From CAJQQY01 sp964564545 (GTDB lineage Bacteria; Bacteroidota; Bacteroidia; Chitinophagales; Saprospiraceae), in contig CAZMBP010000011.1 in the NCBI GenBank assembly GCA_964564545.1, positions 1-64,000 of the forward strand: a stretch of 64,000 bases of DNA. Direction: 5' to 3'. The position numbers and the translations under genes were made by a program. The notes beneath the pieces were generated by a model. That model was given only the letters and a program-made list of their open reading frames with translations. It did no database searches and was not told where the DNA came from. Shown here one piece after another: positions 1-10,683 of this stretch; position 1 is the stretch's first letter; every line of letters starts with the position of its first letter.

Positions 1-20
1 TGTTCATGAGGTCTTTTTTT

Positions 21-2153
21 TTAATACTCGACAGAAATAATTGCACTCAATGGAGACTGTGCACCATTGCGATAAACTGCTCTGATTTGGTAATTATATT
101 TGGTATCCATCTTTAATTTTTGATCGACATATTGCCAATCACTTTTATCAGTTTGCGTATTCGCTTTGCCGATGGAAGCATATTTTCTAGGTCGTTCATT
201 TGCCGAAGATCGATAAATGACATATTGTAACAAGTCATTCCCGTCAGGTTCGTAGTTCCATTCCAATGTGACGGTTTTAGCTTTTCGATCAGTTTTAGTT
301 TTTATTTTTTCGATAGGTCGTCGGATGCCGTTGTCAATTTTCGCTGCAGTAATCATGCGAGAGTAAGTAATCAATTCTGCGTCATCAACTGCTTTTAATC
401 GATATTGATAATCTACTCCTCTAGCGGTCGTGGTGTCTCGAAAACTTTTAATATTTAGATCATTTGGATAAAACATGGTGGTCAAATTTTCCCAAACTTC
501 TGCTCCTTGCTTTTTTCTTTCTAAAACCATATTCACCACATCAGCACTTGCACTATTTTCCCATATGATTTGAATTCCTTTTTTGGAAGGGGATGCTTTG
601 GTAAAAATGGGCGCAGCAGGCGGAATCGAATCAGGGCGAGCAATCGTCACCATTTCAGAAAATTCTGATGGGTTTTGACGAAAATCTAATGCTCTGATTT
701 TTACAAAAACTTCTTCCGAAAGCGTATTCATCGGAACAGTATAACTCATAAAATTAGTACGAACTGGTTCGGAAGTAATTTGCACATATTCCATTCGGTC
801 CTTTCGGTTCGCCATATAAACTCGATAGCCCATCAAATCTGGTTCTTCATTTTGCGACCAAGTCACGACCATTGTTCCGTCCCCCATGATGGTTCCTCGA
901 AGATTTTTTGGAGGTGATGGAGGAACTTCATCATCCATTTGTGCAAGGGCAGAAAATGATTCGATGGATCGACCATATTTATCGGTCGCCACGATTTTAT
1001 AATAATTGACAGGCAAGGGAGTTTCATCGATAAAATACCGAAGCGTTTTGTCAATCATTTTTTCGCCTGAGATATTTTCATATTTCCCATTATTCTTATT
1101 GCTTCGAAATAATTGAAAACCCACGATCTCATTTTCATTTGTTTTGGAAAAACCCCAACTGATTCCTAAACTGATATTTGAATTATTGGAAATAGTCGCG
1201 ATGCTTGGAGGCATTACTTTTGGATTGACGCCCATTCCTTGAACTGGATCGGAAGGAGTTCCTACTTCTTCAAAAATTGTTTTCCCAATTACTCGATACA
1301 CATAGAGTTGATCATTTTTTTCTAAAGAATCCATCATCAACATTCGCTCCTCTCCTTTTGAATTTTTATCCATTCCGACAAAAGGTAAAGCATTGACTTT
1401 GGAAAAATTTTGCTCATCGGTAGATCGTTCGACTTGATAACTACTGTAAAATTGATCGAACTTCTTTTTGTCCCAACTGATGTATGCCACCTTATTTTCA
1501 AACTCCACTTCCACTCCTGAGACTTTTGGTAATTGATAAATTTCATTTACGCCTAAATAAAAGAACCCAGTATCAATCGGCATTTTCCCAGTATGATTCG
1601 CTGGGTAAACTTTGTACAAATAATACATATCAGGCACCACCGATTTATCTTCTAAATAAAGTCCTAAAGCATCCGCAACTTCTATTGATTGATCCGCAGC
1701 AAATAGACCAAATGAAAATCGATTTTGTTGTTCATCTTTTTGTTGGAGTAAATTATTTCCACTTGTGGTTGCTTGAAAGTTTTTTCCATACAACGCTTGC
1801 GCAGCAATGGCAGCATAGTCATTTTTCTCCATCAAAGGTTTCCATTGCTCTGCTTCTGTCCAAGGTTTTAGAGGTTGTGGTGTCAAAATAATTCCCCGTT
1901 GTCTTTCTTCCAATGGGAGAATTTGGTTTCCTTTTCGGAAGGGAAATCTTTCGACGATATAGCCTGATTTGTTGCTTTCCTTCCAAGCGTACATCGTGGT
2001 AGGTGCCCATCTTAATTTGATGGACTCACCCAATGATTTTCCAGTAATCACAATTTTATGGGAAAAATCTTCTTCTGATTGGGCCTTCATATTTTGGGTG
2101 TTTCCCAAAAAAAGGAGGAGAAGAAAGAAGATTAATTGAATTGATATTTTCAC
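21..2153 (-). CDS. Exported fibronectin type III domain protein
   Basis: A 710-residue protein with an N-terminal signal peptide (about residues 1-24, ending in a KAQ-type cleavage site). The rest is a chain of beta-sandwich modules that read as fibronectin type III domains: recurring tryptophan or 'W' strands followed by GYRVYMANR, YQVERS or YVIYRSS-like strands and YKIVATD, YRLKAVD or YQIRAV-like closing strands, at roughly 60-190, 205-300, 310-405, 410-505, 515-610 and 620-708. There is no catalytic motif and no obvious type IX sorting tail. It is the last of three minus-strand genes that all encode exported proteins, 302 bases after the 1991-residue gene, with a palindromic repeat in that gap. 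It is most likely a periplasmic or surface scaffold partner of the giant protein upstream. The domain type is fairly clear; the role is not known. Confidence 0.85.
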   Translation of the reverse strand: MKISIQLIFFLLLLFLGNTQNMKAQSEEDFSHKIVITGKSLGESIKLRWAPTTMYAWKESNKSGYIVERFPFRKGNQILPLEERQRGIILTPQPLKPWTEAEQWKPLMEKNDYAAIAAQALYGKNFQATTSGNNLLQQKDEQQNRFSFGLFAADQSIEVADALGLYLEDKSVVPDMYYLYKVYPANHTGKMPIDTGFFYLGVNEIYQLPKVSGVEVEFENKVAYISWDKKKFDQFYSSYQVERSTDEQNFSKVNALPFVGMDKNSKGEERMLMMDSLEKNDQLYVYRVIGKTIFEEVGTPSDPVQGMGVNPKVMPPSIATISNNSNISLGISWGFSKTNENEIVGFQLFRSNKNNGKYENISGEKMIDKTLRYFIDETPLPVNYYKIVATDKYGRSIESFSALAQMDDEVPPSPPKNLRGTIMGDGTMVVTWSQNEEPDLMGYRVYMANRKDRMEYVQITSEPVRTNFMSYTVPMNTLSEEVFVKIRALDFRQNPSEFSEMVTIARPDSIPPAAPIFTKASPSKKGIQIIWENSASADVVNMVLERKKQGAEVWENLTTMFYPNDLNIKSFRDTTTARGVDYQYRLKAVDDAELITYSRMITAAKIDNGIRRPIEKIKTKTDRKAKTVTLEWNYEPDGNDLLQYVIYRSSANERPRKYASIGKANTQTDKSDWQYVDQKLKMDTKYNYQIRAVYRNGAQSPLSAIISVEY

Positions 2154-2235
2154 TATTTATGTATTTTAAAATTGAATGCTTAACTAGTTATAATGTTTTT
2201 GCTTGCGCCTTTTCAAGGCTTTTCTTAGTTAGTTT

Positions 2236-2437
2236 CCTAGGGCGTTGCCCTAGGTTGGTGCTGTAAGCCTTTCAGGCTTTGTTCATTTTATTAATAAATT
2301 CTCTTAGATTCTAATAGGAAATCCTTTTAAGTATTACTATTTCGAAAAATCTATGAGGCTTGATTCCATTGTCGAGATCACATCTCGAAAAAAAGCCTGA
2401 AGGGCTTTCTGCATTAGCCCAAGGCAACGCCTTGGGT
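2236..2437. repeat. REP-like inverted repeat element
   Basis: The two ends are long imperfect inverted copies. The left arm (2236-2279) contains CTAGGGCGTTGCCCTAGG and then AAGCCTTTCAGGCTT. The right arm (2393-2437) contains AAGCCTGAAGGGCTT and then CCCAAGGCAACGCCTTGGG. Each arm is itself a pair of small palindromes. This layout resembles REP/BIME-type palindromes found in intergenic regions of many Bacteroidota. No transposase is present. The element fills the 302-base gap between the first two genes and contains no gene. Confidence 0.65.
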
Positions 2438-2455
2438 AAAATTTCATATTGAATA

Positions 2456-5400
2456 TTAATAATTGCTCCCATCGTAACCTTTGAAATTAATCGTCCGAGC
2501 AATATTCCCTTGCCCAACCTCCGCAGGTTTTCGATAGCGTAGATTAATTTTATAATCTCCGCTTGATGGTCTTTTGAATTCCCAAACCAAGAAGTCGCTC
2601 ATACTTTGTGGAATTTGTTTTTCATAATAATATGCCGCAACATCTTGTCGCAATTCAAAATAATCTCTCAATAAAATGTAAGGAATATCATAACTCAATC
2701 GAACTTGATTAGCTTCAAACGTTGATGCATTATTTTGCACATCTTGTTCAGTCAATACTTTTTCATTGTGTGGAAATGGTTGTCGTAAGAGAATTGCCTT
2801 ACTCGGAATTTTTCCAAAAGTATCCGTCTCTCTCCAGTCAACTGTGAAAGTATTGTTCGGAACTTTGGAGGTGAAATTTGGAAAAATTTCTTCATCATAC
2901 CATTCCGTATTTGCATTGTTATAACCTGTGATACTAAGGTCTGCTTCCAATTCCAAAAGTGGTGCAATCAATTCTCCTTCTGGATTATAATATCCGTGCA
3001 TATCGAATTTATCAAACATCTCAACGCCTCCCCACTCTAGTCCAAATGCATCAATAAATAGTCCGCTTGAATTACCTTGACCATCATTTGTTCCACTCAC
3101 TTGAGTAAATCCTTGCCACTCGTTGAGCAAGTTTAACGCATCCATTTTTGCAGCAAGCGTATTGAATTTACTTGTTCGGAAATTCAAAGCAATCATCGTT
3201 TCCTCATTGATATTTTGTGCTTGATTTTCTAATGCTCTTTGCTTGATAAGTATGCTAGTAAAATCTTCTTCATCACCTGCTGTGGATTCCGAACCACCTT
3301 GGTTGTAAACTACAGTCGTCTCTTTCATCACCACATTTGCATCGTTGGCAGAAGGGGAAGTTTTTGGAACCGCAACCATTACCATTTGTGTAATAGTTTC
3401 GTTCGTTAAATTTTCTGAAGGCATATCAAAGTAAACTTTGTTCTCGCCAGCATCGTAACTAAAATCGTATTGTTGAAGGACAAATCCATTTTGCACTAAG
3501 CGGATTTTTTGTACCCACTCCCCTTTTTGCGTAGCATCAAAAAGATAATCTTGACCTTGGATGAGTTGGATATATCCTTTGGTACTTTCTTCTTTTAAGT
3601 AATTGTATTGACCATGAACAGGATAGCTGTAAGCGACATTGTCGAGTGGAATATAATTAGGTGCTACACCTGTTTCAAATTCAACTTCTTTTGTTTGGAA
3701 ATATGGATCACCAAAAGTATCGACAAGTGTTTCCCAATTACCACCCACAAATTTCGTTTCTACTTTTACGGTTACAGACATTTTGAATTTGGTCAACGGA
3801 TCAAGAATATCTGTGGTTTTAAAACCTAAAATATAGCCATCATCTGATAGTTGAATTTCGCCTGGAACGGCTGCTCCTGTTGCTATATTGATCAACGAAA
3901 ATTCATCCAAGGCAGCTCGGTAAAATTGTGGCTCATTGTCTTCATTGTACATCATAAATCTTTCGCCAATCGCAAAAGTGAAAGCCACTTGTGGTCGAAG
4001 AAAAACATCAACTTCTTTATTTTGATTTTCATTTGGCGACATGTCAGAAATAATTTCGATGCCTAAAACATCTTGCCCAACTACTTCACACAACTCTCCT
4101 GATTCAAATTGGAAAGAACAACTTCCACTCACCGCTCCACTCAAAATGCTATAGTATCCTCCAACTTTTCCACGCATATACATTGGATTAGGCAATCGAG
4201 CTTGCAAAGCTGCAGCTGCTCCAATTTCTAGAATTTTAAATCTACCACTTACCAAAAATAAATCTACATGAATACCAATTTCACCTTGCATATAGGCATA
4301 CATTTGACCAGTTCCATACCAACCATCTATTCCGATTGGATTGGCTGCGGTTGGGTTATCAGCACATCTTGCATTTTTTCCATAATCATATAACATCATA
4401 TCCCAACCTGCTCCTGCCGTCAAACTTGCATAGAAAATCGCATATTGTAGATTGGCTAATTCCGCTTGGAAGTTTGCTCCAAACATCAATGCATTTCCTC
4501 CGGCAAATCGAGGGTCGTCTCGACCTGTGATATTGTACTCACCCAAAATTTTAGTCACATTCGAAGGTAACCCTGGGAATTCTGGAATGATCGAACCTGC
4601 ATCAAAGTACCCGCCAAAAGAAATATCCAAAGGATCTAAATTGGGGATCGTTTGAGTATTTAACGCCAATGAAATTGGTGCATCAGGTGTCCCAATGTAG
4701 ATATACCAATCTTCGGGATCGACATGTAATGTTCCATTTCCAGCATATTTATTTTCGTAGGCTCCGATGATTTGATTTTGTACGTTGACAAACATATCAA
4801 GCGAGGCATGGAAAGCTTCAGATGGAAAATCATAGGTCATCAGCAAGTTGCAAGAGAGCTGTGGATCAGAAGCTGGTTGCGTCAAAAATTTTCCAGTTCC
4901 ATCAAAACCAATTTGATGCAAACCACCTGAGGTATTAAAAATAAATTCAAGCGTAGCTATTCCATTGAACAAAGTTCGGTTGACTGTTCCTATGGCAACG
5001 GTTGCTTTGACTCCTACCCCAACATCTTTTTTCGGAACGTATTTCATTCCTGAAAGTGAAACGCCAATTTCTTCAGGCGTTACTGGATTGTCTCCTTCTT
5101 GTGGCATTACGATTTTTTCAAAACCACTTCTCGCCATGTGATAAGAAGCTCCACCACCAAATCCATATAGCATCAAACCAGATGTCCCAATGGTAATTCC
5201 AGGATTATAACTGGCTAAAGCATCAGCAAAGAAATAGCGATATCCGTCGACTGTTCCAAATTGTGCAACTGCTCCGACTTCTAACTTGGGTTCAAAAGTA
5301 GCCGTGACCGCTCCCCTAAATCCACTTCCATAAACTGGGTCTTTTTCAAAAAATACAGCATCTCCTTCAAAAGCATAACCTGTTCCGCTCGCATCAATTC

Positions 5401-8400
5401 CTATCTTATCGACCTTGAAATCTTTGAAAGCCCAGATCTGTCTTTTTAAAGTTTCATTATATTTTATGTCTGCAATGATTCTAAAAAATCCATCACCTGC
5501 CAACTCTCCTCCTGAGGCTCCTGTCAAATGAACTTTGGCACAAAAACCAATTATGACTTCTTTGGTTTGTTCATCTTTGGTGATTCCAAAACCGCAAAGG
5601 GTCAAAGTGAAATTGCCAAAAGTTGCTGAAACATCACCTTCCAATTGCCAAGATCCCAATTCGATATAAGGCTCTTGTGTCATTAATTTTAAATCTTGAA
5701 AAGTCAAATATGGAATTTCTAAACCATTGCCTCCTTGTGTTTTAGGTTGGAAGGCAGCCATTCCATGAAGAGCAGCTACTGCTTGAAATTTCTTTTCTGA
5801 TTGAGTATATTTTATTTCGATCGAAGAGGAAGCATGGAGTTCTACTTTTGCTTTGAAGGCATCTAACTTTAAAGTATCATTCCAGATGACTTTGAAAAAA
5901 TATTCATCTCCCGGATCGATAAATGCTTCGTATTCAAATTCTTCTTTGAAAGCAGGAACATCGACTTCACCTGCGAACGCCAAATTTTTAAATTGATTAG
6001 ATTGAACAGCAATTCCGAGCGAGTCAATGGAAAATGCCCACGTGCCTATTCGTCCTTTTTCCAAAGGCAATAATTCTGTTCCGTAAATCCAAGCGGACAA
6101 TCCCATATTATCAAAAATGATATTCTCTCCTCCAATCGTAACCTCATCTCCTTCTTCCACTCCAGTCAAACTATTGGGTAGAGTCACCGTTGCATTTTTG
6201 ATAAAAAATCCAGTCCATGCTGGAAAATTATTGAGGTCAACTTGTCCCATCACATCTGCATGCTCGTAATCATCAGGAAAGATGATTGTTTCAGGAGTCA
6301 TAATATCACTAAAATCTAAAATCAAATTTTGCACTTCCCATTTCCAATCTGGTTTAGCTACCATCGCGAATGGAGAGATAGAAACATTAGCAACAAAATC
6401 GCCCCACTCTGGCATCGTTGTGATAAAACTTCCTTTCACGTAATTGAGACTATCTGCTTCACCGGTCAAGGGATCAATTGGAATAATTTGATCTCGACAA
6501 AATTCAACTTCGCCTTCAATGCTAACAGATTTAAATCCATGACAATCCCAACTCACATAAGAGTTTTGTCCACCAATAAATGAAAAACGCGTTTTAGATT
6601 GCAATTGCGCTTGAACGGTTTCTTCCAAAAATAATTTGGACTCTCCTACCAAGCCTCCTTTGTGAAAATTTGTTTCGCCTGTGAAAACTAAATGCTTTTT
6701 TAAGCCTGATCGAGTTGGAACATCAAGTGCCATAAATGCTTTTAGTGAAGCTCCTTGGGGAGTAAAAACCATCGAATCGAGCGCAATTATATATGTCGCA
6801 AAAGAGGATAAAGTCGTCAAACCAAACGGTAGATTTTTGGAACCGATTCCTGCGCCTGCAACAAAAGTCTCCTCTGCATTTTCTTGATTGGTAATCAAAT
6901 TTCCTCCACCCATTCCATCGCCTTGTTCTCCCAAACTTTCATCATCACAAACTGGAACTTCTGGTTGATTTCGCTCCGCTGCCAATTCATCACCTGTAAT
7001 AAATCCTGGCAAAGCATCCAGTCCATCTGAAATCGCATTGATCGTTCCAGCATAAACTACCTTGTCAGTATTGATGGCTAAATCCGAAAATTCAACATTG
7101 ATATAAGTATTGATCCAATTCAAATGAACGGCTCCTTTTCCAGTCCAAAGTCCGCTTGATTCATAAATCGTATCGAGGTAAATTTTAAAATCAGCAATCG
7201 AAATCACATCATCTAATTCCAAATTAGTAATAGGATTTTGATTGGAAATTGCAGGAAGAGGATTCGGTTCGCCACAATCAATTTGAATAGGAATCGTATC
7301 GGTGGTAAATGTATCTATTGGAGAAAAAACGCCTGGCGTAAAACCATCGCAAAGCGTATACATTTGATATTCGTAAGTGGTATTTTCTTTTAAATCTGTC
7401 AAAGTCAATTCATCAGCAGTCGTTTCATCTTCATACCATTGACTATTAGGTTTTGATTTATTTCTATATTTTAAAACATAACTATTCCCCAAACCACCAG
7501 GAATTGGATTCCAAGCAATCGTTGCTGAAGACGCATCTAATTCTTTGACTTTTACATTAAAAGGCGCAGGGCAACTAAACTCTCCATAAGTGAAAATTTC
7601 ATAATCACTCCAGCCATTATTTTTAAAACCATTTTGTCCTGTAATATCCTCTGCTTGAACTCTAACAATATATTCACGTCCCGCGATTAGTTGTGGATCA
7701 GACACATCAATAATCGTAGAATTGATATTCATGATGGTTTTTGAAACAAAAGGTTGTTCAAAATCAACGATCAATTCTGGCGTCATTCCACCTGCAGGAT
7801 CGTATTCATAAATTTCAACATTGTATTCTGTAGGAAAACCTCCTGTATGTCGCGCTTGCCATTGCACAGGAACAAATTGAGGAAACAAAGGATCAATTTT
7901 TCCAATGGGAGAAAGGATCACAGGCGTTTTGTGTAAGGTCGCAAAAATAGTTACACAGCTTTCAAAACTCGCCGCTTCATCATCAATTCTATCATAGTCA
8001 AATACTTGAAAACATACTTGGTAAGTTCCATCTGGCAAGCCTCCATTGGCTTGATACTGTTGGATGGAGTAATTTTCAAAAAATAAATTTTCGTAGTGCA
8101 ACAGTTGAGAAAGGTCATTTCCATTTAACTGAGTAGGTGCTCCATATCGTAATTCAATTGGGGCGATTGGTAGATTATTTCTAGAACGTAGTGTTATTCC
8201 TTGTCCTTCGATTTTTACTTTTAGTCGTGCTTGAAAATTAACTTCATTCGCATCTTTTAATAAAAGATTTACGCCAAGACGATTAGTTCCGGGTGCAGTC
8301 CAATCAGCAATATTTCCAGTATGTGGAGGCATACTTTGTGTGGTAATATTGATAGGATAAATCTGTGCAAATATATTTTGACTAAAAAATAAAATCGCAG

Positions 8401-8431
8401 CAGAAATAAGAAGGACTTTTATTTTGTTCAT
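2456..8431 (-). CDS. Giant exported protein, TANFOR-like N-terminus with fibronectin III domain
   Basis: A 1991-residue protein with a clear signal peptide (about residues 1-22, ending in FAQ). Residues about 25-165 form a domain resembling the region annotated as TANFOR in large Bacteroidota surface proteins: a phrase on the pattern of 'MPPHTGNIADW', then long beta strands ending in a 'LPDGTYQVCFQVFD' motif. A strand-rich domain (about 170-285) and a fibronectin III domain (about 290-380) follow. The long middle (about 400-1500) is repetitive beta structure rich in glycine and aromatic residues, in the style of a beta-solenoid or large scaffold. No enzyme motif and no standard sorting tail was seen. 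It lies 66 bases after the barrel-like gene and upstream of the fibronectin protein, so the three genes probably act together at the cell surface. The TANFOR assignment is from memory of the family and is tentative; function is unknown. Confidence 0.85.
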   Translation of the reverse strand: MNKIKVLLISAAILFFSQNIFAQIYPINITTQSMPPHTGNIADWTAPGTNRLGVNLLLKDANEVNFQARLKVKIEGQGITLRSRNNLPIAPIELRYGAPTQLNGNDLSQLLHYENLFFENYSIQQYQANGGLPDGTYQVCFQVFDYDRIDDEAASFESCVTIFATLHKTPVILSPIGKIDPLFPQFVPVQWQARHTGGFPTEYNVEIYEYDPAGGMTPELIVDFEQPFVSKTIMNINSTIIDVSDPQLIAGREYIVRVQAEDITGQNGFKNNGWSDYEIFTYGEFSCPAPFNVKVKELDASSATIAWNPIPGGLGNSYVLKYRNKSKPNSQWYEDETTADELTLTDLKENTTYEYQMYTLCDGFTPGVFSPIDTFTTDTIPIQIDCGEPNPLPAISNQNPITNLELDDVISIADFKIYLDTIYESSGLWTGKGAVHLNWINTYINVEFSDLAINTDKVVYAGTINAISDGLDALPGFITGDELAAERNQPEVPVCDDESLGEQGDGMGGGNLITNQENAEETFVAGAGIGSKNLPFGLTTLSSFATYIIALDSMVFTPQGASLKAFMALDVPTRSGLKKHLVFTGETNFHKGGLVGESKLFLEETVQAQLQSKTRFSFIGGQNSYVSWDCHGFKSVSIEGEVEFCRDQIIPIDPLTGEADSLNYVKGSFITTMPEWGDFVANVSISPFAMVAKPDWKWEVQNLILDFSDIMTPETIIFPDDYEHADVMGQVDLNNFPAWTGFFIKNATVTLPNSLTGVEEGDEVTIGGENIIFDNMGLSAWIYGTELLPLEKGRIGTWAFSIDSLGIAVQSNQFKNLAFAGEVDVPAFKEEFEYEAFIDPGDEYFFKVIWNDTLKLDAFKAKVELHASSSIEIKYTQSEKKFQAVAALHGMAAFQPKTQGGNGLEIPYLTFQDLKLMTQEPYIELGSWQLEGDVSATFGNFTLTLCGFGITKDEQTKEVIIGFCAKVHLTGASGGELAGDGFFRIIADIKYNETLKRQIWAFKDFKVDKIGIDASGTGYAFEGDAVFFEKDPVYGSGFRGAVTATFEPKLEVGAVAQFGTVDGYRYFFADALASYNPGITIGTSGLMLYGFGGGASYHMARSGFEKIVMPQEGDNPVTPEEIGVSLSGMKYVPKKDVGVGVKATVAIGTVNRTLFNGIATLEFIFNTSGGLHQIGFDGTGKFLTQPASDPQLSCNLLMTYDFPSEAFHASLDMFVNVQNQIIGAYENKYAGNGTLHVDPEDWYIYIGTPDAPISLALNTQTIPNLDPLDISFGGYFDAGSIIPEFPGLPSNVTKILGEYNITGRDDPRFAGGNALMFGANFQAELANLQYAIFYASLTAGAGWDMMLYDYGKNARCADNPTAANPIGIDGWYGTGQMYAYMQGEIGIHVDLFLVSGRFKILEIGAAAALQARLPNPMYMRGKVGGYYSILSGAVSGSCSFQFESGELCEVVGQDVLGIEIISDMSPNENQNKEVDVFLRPQVAFTFAIGERFMMYNEDNEPQFYRAALDEFSLINIATGAAVPGEIQLSDDGYILGFKTTDILDPLTKFKMSVTVKVETKFVGGNWETLVDTFGDPYFQTKEVEFETGVAPNYIPLDNVAYSYPVHGQYNYLKEESTKGYIQLIQGQDYLFDATQKGEWVQKIRLVQNGFVLQQYDFSYDAGENKVYFDMPSENLTNETITQMVMVAVPKTSPSANDANVVMKETTVVYNQGGSESTAGDEEDFTSILIKQRALENQAQNINEETMIALNFRTSKFNTLAAKMDALNLLNEWQGFTQVSGTNDGQGNSSGLFIDAFGLEWGGVEMFDKFDMHGYYNPEGELIAPLLELEADLSITGYNNANTEWYDEEIFPNFTSKVPNNTFTVDWRETDTFGKIPSKAILLRQPFPHNEKVLTEQDVQNNASTFEANQVRLSYDIPYILLRDYFELRQDVAAYYYEKQIPQSMSDFLVWEFKRPSSGDYKINLRYRKPAEVGQGNIARTINFKGYDGSNY

Positions 8432-8497
8432 CGTTGATGAATTTTATGGAAATGGAAATGTTTTGTTATTTAGTTTTGGAAAGAGATACAAACGGGT

Positions 8498-10246
8498 TTA
8501 AATCTTCTCTTTCTTCTTCATGATTCTTCGAAATTTATATCCATACGTCACATTGATATATGCTTCAAAAAATCGTTTTCCAATATCACTTGAACCGAAT
8601 TGTTGAATGATATTAGAGGATAGTCTTAAAGTATTGTCTTTGTTTATTTCGTATTGAGCTCCTAGTCCAAAATTGAGTAAAACCTTCGCATCATCTACTT
8701 GAGAAATATAGTTGACACTCACTCTTGCATCTGTCTTTAATTTCTCATTGAGAAAAGATTTATCCGCTAAAAAACTAGGCGTAATAAATGTAGAAGTAAT
8801 GTTAGAAAATGTAGATCGGTTAACGCTCAAACTTGCTCCCCAACCAAAAGTCTCCTTTTGAGCTGCGCGATAAATCATGCTACCATACCAAAAATTAGAA
8901 GTTTGATCTTCTGAAATAACATCCTCAATAATTGAGTTGGCATTTTGATAACTCAACATTCCCGTTATCGAACCACCGTCTCCTTTTTTGCCCATCATAT
9001 GCGTTGCCGTAAAAGTAGCTGACTGGGTGACTTGTGCCAAAAAGATAGAATCCACAAAAAGTTCTTGATTGTTGGCGGCTCTTAGTTTGGTAGAATTTTG
9101 GAAATTGGAGTACTGTGCTGAGTAATTCCATTTTTCCGAAGGAGCATAATTTAGATTTCCAGAAGCGATAATTCGAGAAGTTTTTTCCGCAACAAACTCG
9201 TCGAGGTTGGTTCGTTCAATTCCTCCATTGATGGCGAAATTTAATTTTCCTTGCAGCCAAGATTTGGTAAAACCTGCGGTGATATTTTCCAAATCATTAT
9301 TAAAAAATATTGCTCCAAGCGTTCGGAATCCTCTGGTAATTCTTTCGTACCCAAAATTGATTCCGTAATTTTTTCCAGAATAATTTAGTTTAGTATTAAA
9401 TGCATCACCTGATTGGAAAGAGGCATTGGGAGAAAATAAGCCTCCATAAGTTCGACTGAATCCACCTTCATCCAAAAGGGTTTCTGCCCGAGTATCTCGA
9501 TTAAATAAACTATGAGCCCAATCTAAATTGACACTTACTTTTTTACTGATTTTTTGAAAAGCTTGAATACTCGCAACCATATTAGAGTTGGGAGAAATAA
9601 TCATCGTGGTTGGTTGAACAATAGAATTTTCATCATCATTTGCACCAAAAAGAATGAATGCTATTTTTGATTTTTCGCCAGCGTATCCAGCTTTAAAAGC
9701 ATAGCCCATTCTTTTGTACGAAGGATCTAAATTTTGTCGCCCATCCAAATCTTCTGCCACCGCTCTTCGAAGTCTTCCATACATTCCTCCCACATAAAAC
9801 TTCCCTGGATTGAGTTCTAAACCAACGCCTCGAAAAGTAATATTTCCCAAAGTGTATCTCGAAAAAAACATCGAGCGATCACCTACATGAAGTGTCGCAA
9901 TTTTATATCTCGGACTAATTCCAGCAAAAGTATAGGAAGGTAATTTGAAGTTTTGGTTGCCATCAGAAAAATTAAAAGCAAAAGGTGCATCGATTCCCAA
10001 AAGACTTAAATTCAATCGAGCTTGTGCTCTAAATTGAAAACCATCTCGTCGAGGAGCAATTCCTGAATAGGCATAGATATCATTTATTAAACGGATACCT
10101 CCATTAATTTTTAATGATCGATCTTCTTTACCAAATTTGGGAATTACATTTTGACTAAATGTGTTATTTATCAAACAAAATGAAAGAAAACAAATTAATA
10201 GGAAAACCTTATTTTTATTGAGTTTTTTTCGAATTCGAGGGTCCAT
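8498..10246 (-). CDS. Predicted outer-membrane beta-barrel protein
   Basis: A 582-residue protein with a signal peptide (about residues 10-32, after a basic start MDPRIRKK). Almost the whole mature part is made of alternating amphipathic strands with aromatic girdles such as 'FYVGGMYGRLRR', 'YGINFGYERITRG', 'WNYSAQYSNFQNS' and 'AYINVTYGYKFRR', which is typical of outer-membrane barrels. It ends in a short basic tail rather than in the usual terminal aromatic. It is the first gene of the three-gene set with the 1991- and 710-residue proteins. A barrel next to a giant exported partner suggests anchoring or export of that partner, but this is inference. It does not look like a TonB receptor (no plug domain) or like PorP/SprF. 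Confidence 0.8.
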   Translation of the reverse strand: MDPRIRKKLNKNKVFLLICFLSFCLINNTFSQNVIPKFGKEDRSLKINGGIRLINDIYAYSGIAPRRDGFQFRAQARLNLSLLGIDAPFAFNFSDGNQNFKLPSYTFAGISPRYKIATLHVGDRSMFFSRYTLGNITFRGVGLELNPGKFYVGGMYGRLRRAVAEDLDGRQNLDPSYKRMGYAFKAGYAGEKSKIAFILFGANDDENSIVQPTTMIISPNSNMVASIQAFQKISKKVSVNLDWAHSLFNRDTRAETLLDEGGFSRTYGGLFSPNASFQSGDAFNTKLNYSGKNYGINFGYERITRGFRTLGAIFFNNDLENITAGFTKSWLQGKLNFAINGGIERTNLDEFVAEKTSRIIASGNLNYAPSEKWNYSAQYSNFQNSTKLRAANNQELFVDSIFLAQVTQSATFTATHMMGKKGDGGSITGMLSYQNANSIIEDVISEDQTSNFWYGSMIYRAAQKETFGWGASLSVNRSTFSNITSTFITPSFLADKSFLNEKLKTDARVSVNYISQVDDAKVLLNFGLGAQYEINKDNTLRLSSNIIQQFGSSDIGKRFFEAYINVTYGYKFRRIMKKKEKI

Positions 10247-10455
10247 TTTTAACGCTTTTTATGAATCCGAATGGTATACGAGGAATTGTATAAAAATGAT
10301 GCACCATATTCATATAGGATGGTAAATTATATTTTGTGAGTATTTAGGAAACTGGAGGTGGGGAATGCTTTTAAGATTTTGAATTTGAGAATCTGAAATA
10401 AAAAACAAAGAGGCTGTTCTTTTCATTTGAGACAAAATGTAAGCAGAAGAAAGAA

Positions 10456-10665
10456 TTAGAAATTAGGACGACGCAAAGCACGAATACCTAATTGTTGGAA
10501 ATCATAAAGACTGTTTAATTTTTTCTTTAGATAAATTTCTTCTTTTCCCAAGAGGTATTGATATCTTACTAACGCATCCGAAATGGTAACTTGCTCCTCT
10601 TCGGTCAAAAATTGAAGATGTTTTAACTCTTTAAATTGTCCATCTAGCTCAAAATTCGGGATGAC
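10456..10665 (-). pseudogene. Gene relic, unknown family
   Basis: An open reading frame of about 70 codons without a start codon runs from an in-frame TGA (10666-10668) to a TAA at 10456-10458. The readable part is charged and helical (LTEEEQVTISDALVRYQYLL, then KEEIYLKKKLNSLYDF). It looks like the C-terminal end of a lost gene. It sits in the otherwise empty 579-base gap 10247-10825, together with a second fragment at 10684-10782. The family is not recognised. Confidence 0.35.
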
Positions 10666-10683
10666 TCATGTTTGTTGTTTTTA

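Noticed and set aside
1484..1891. 135-codon plus-strand frame
   Set aside because: Antisense to the fibronectin III protein, with no protein-like motif.
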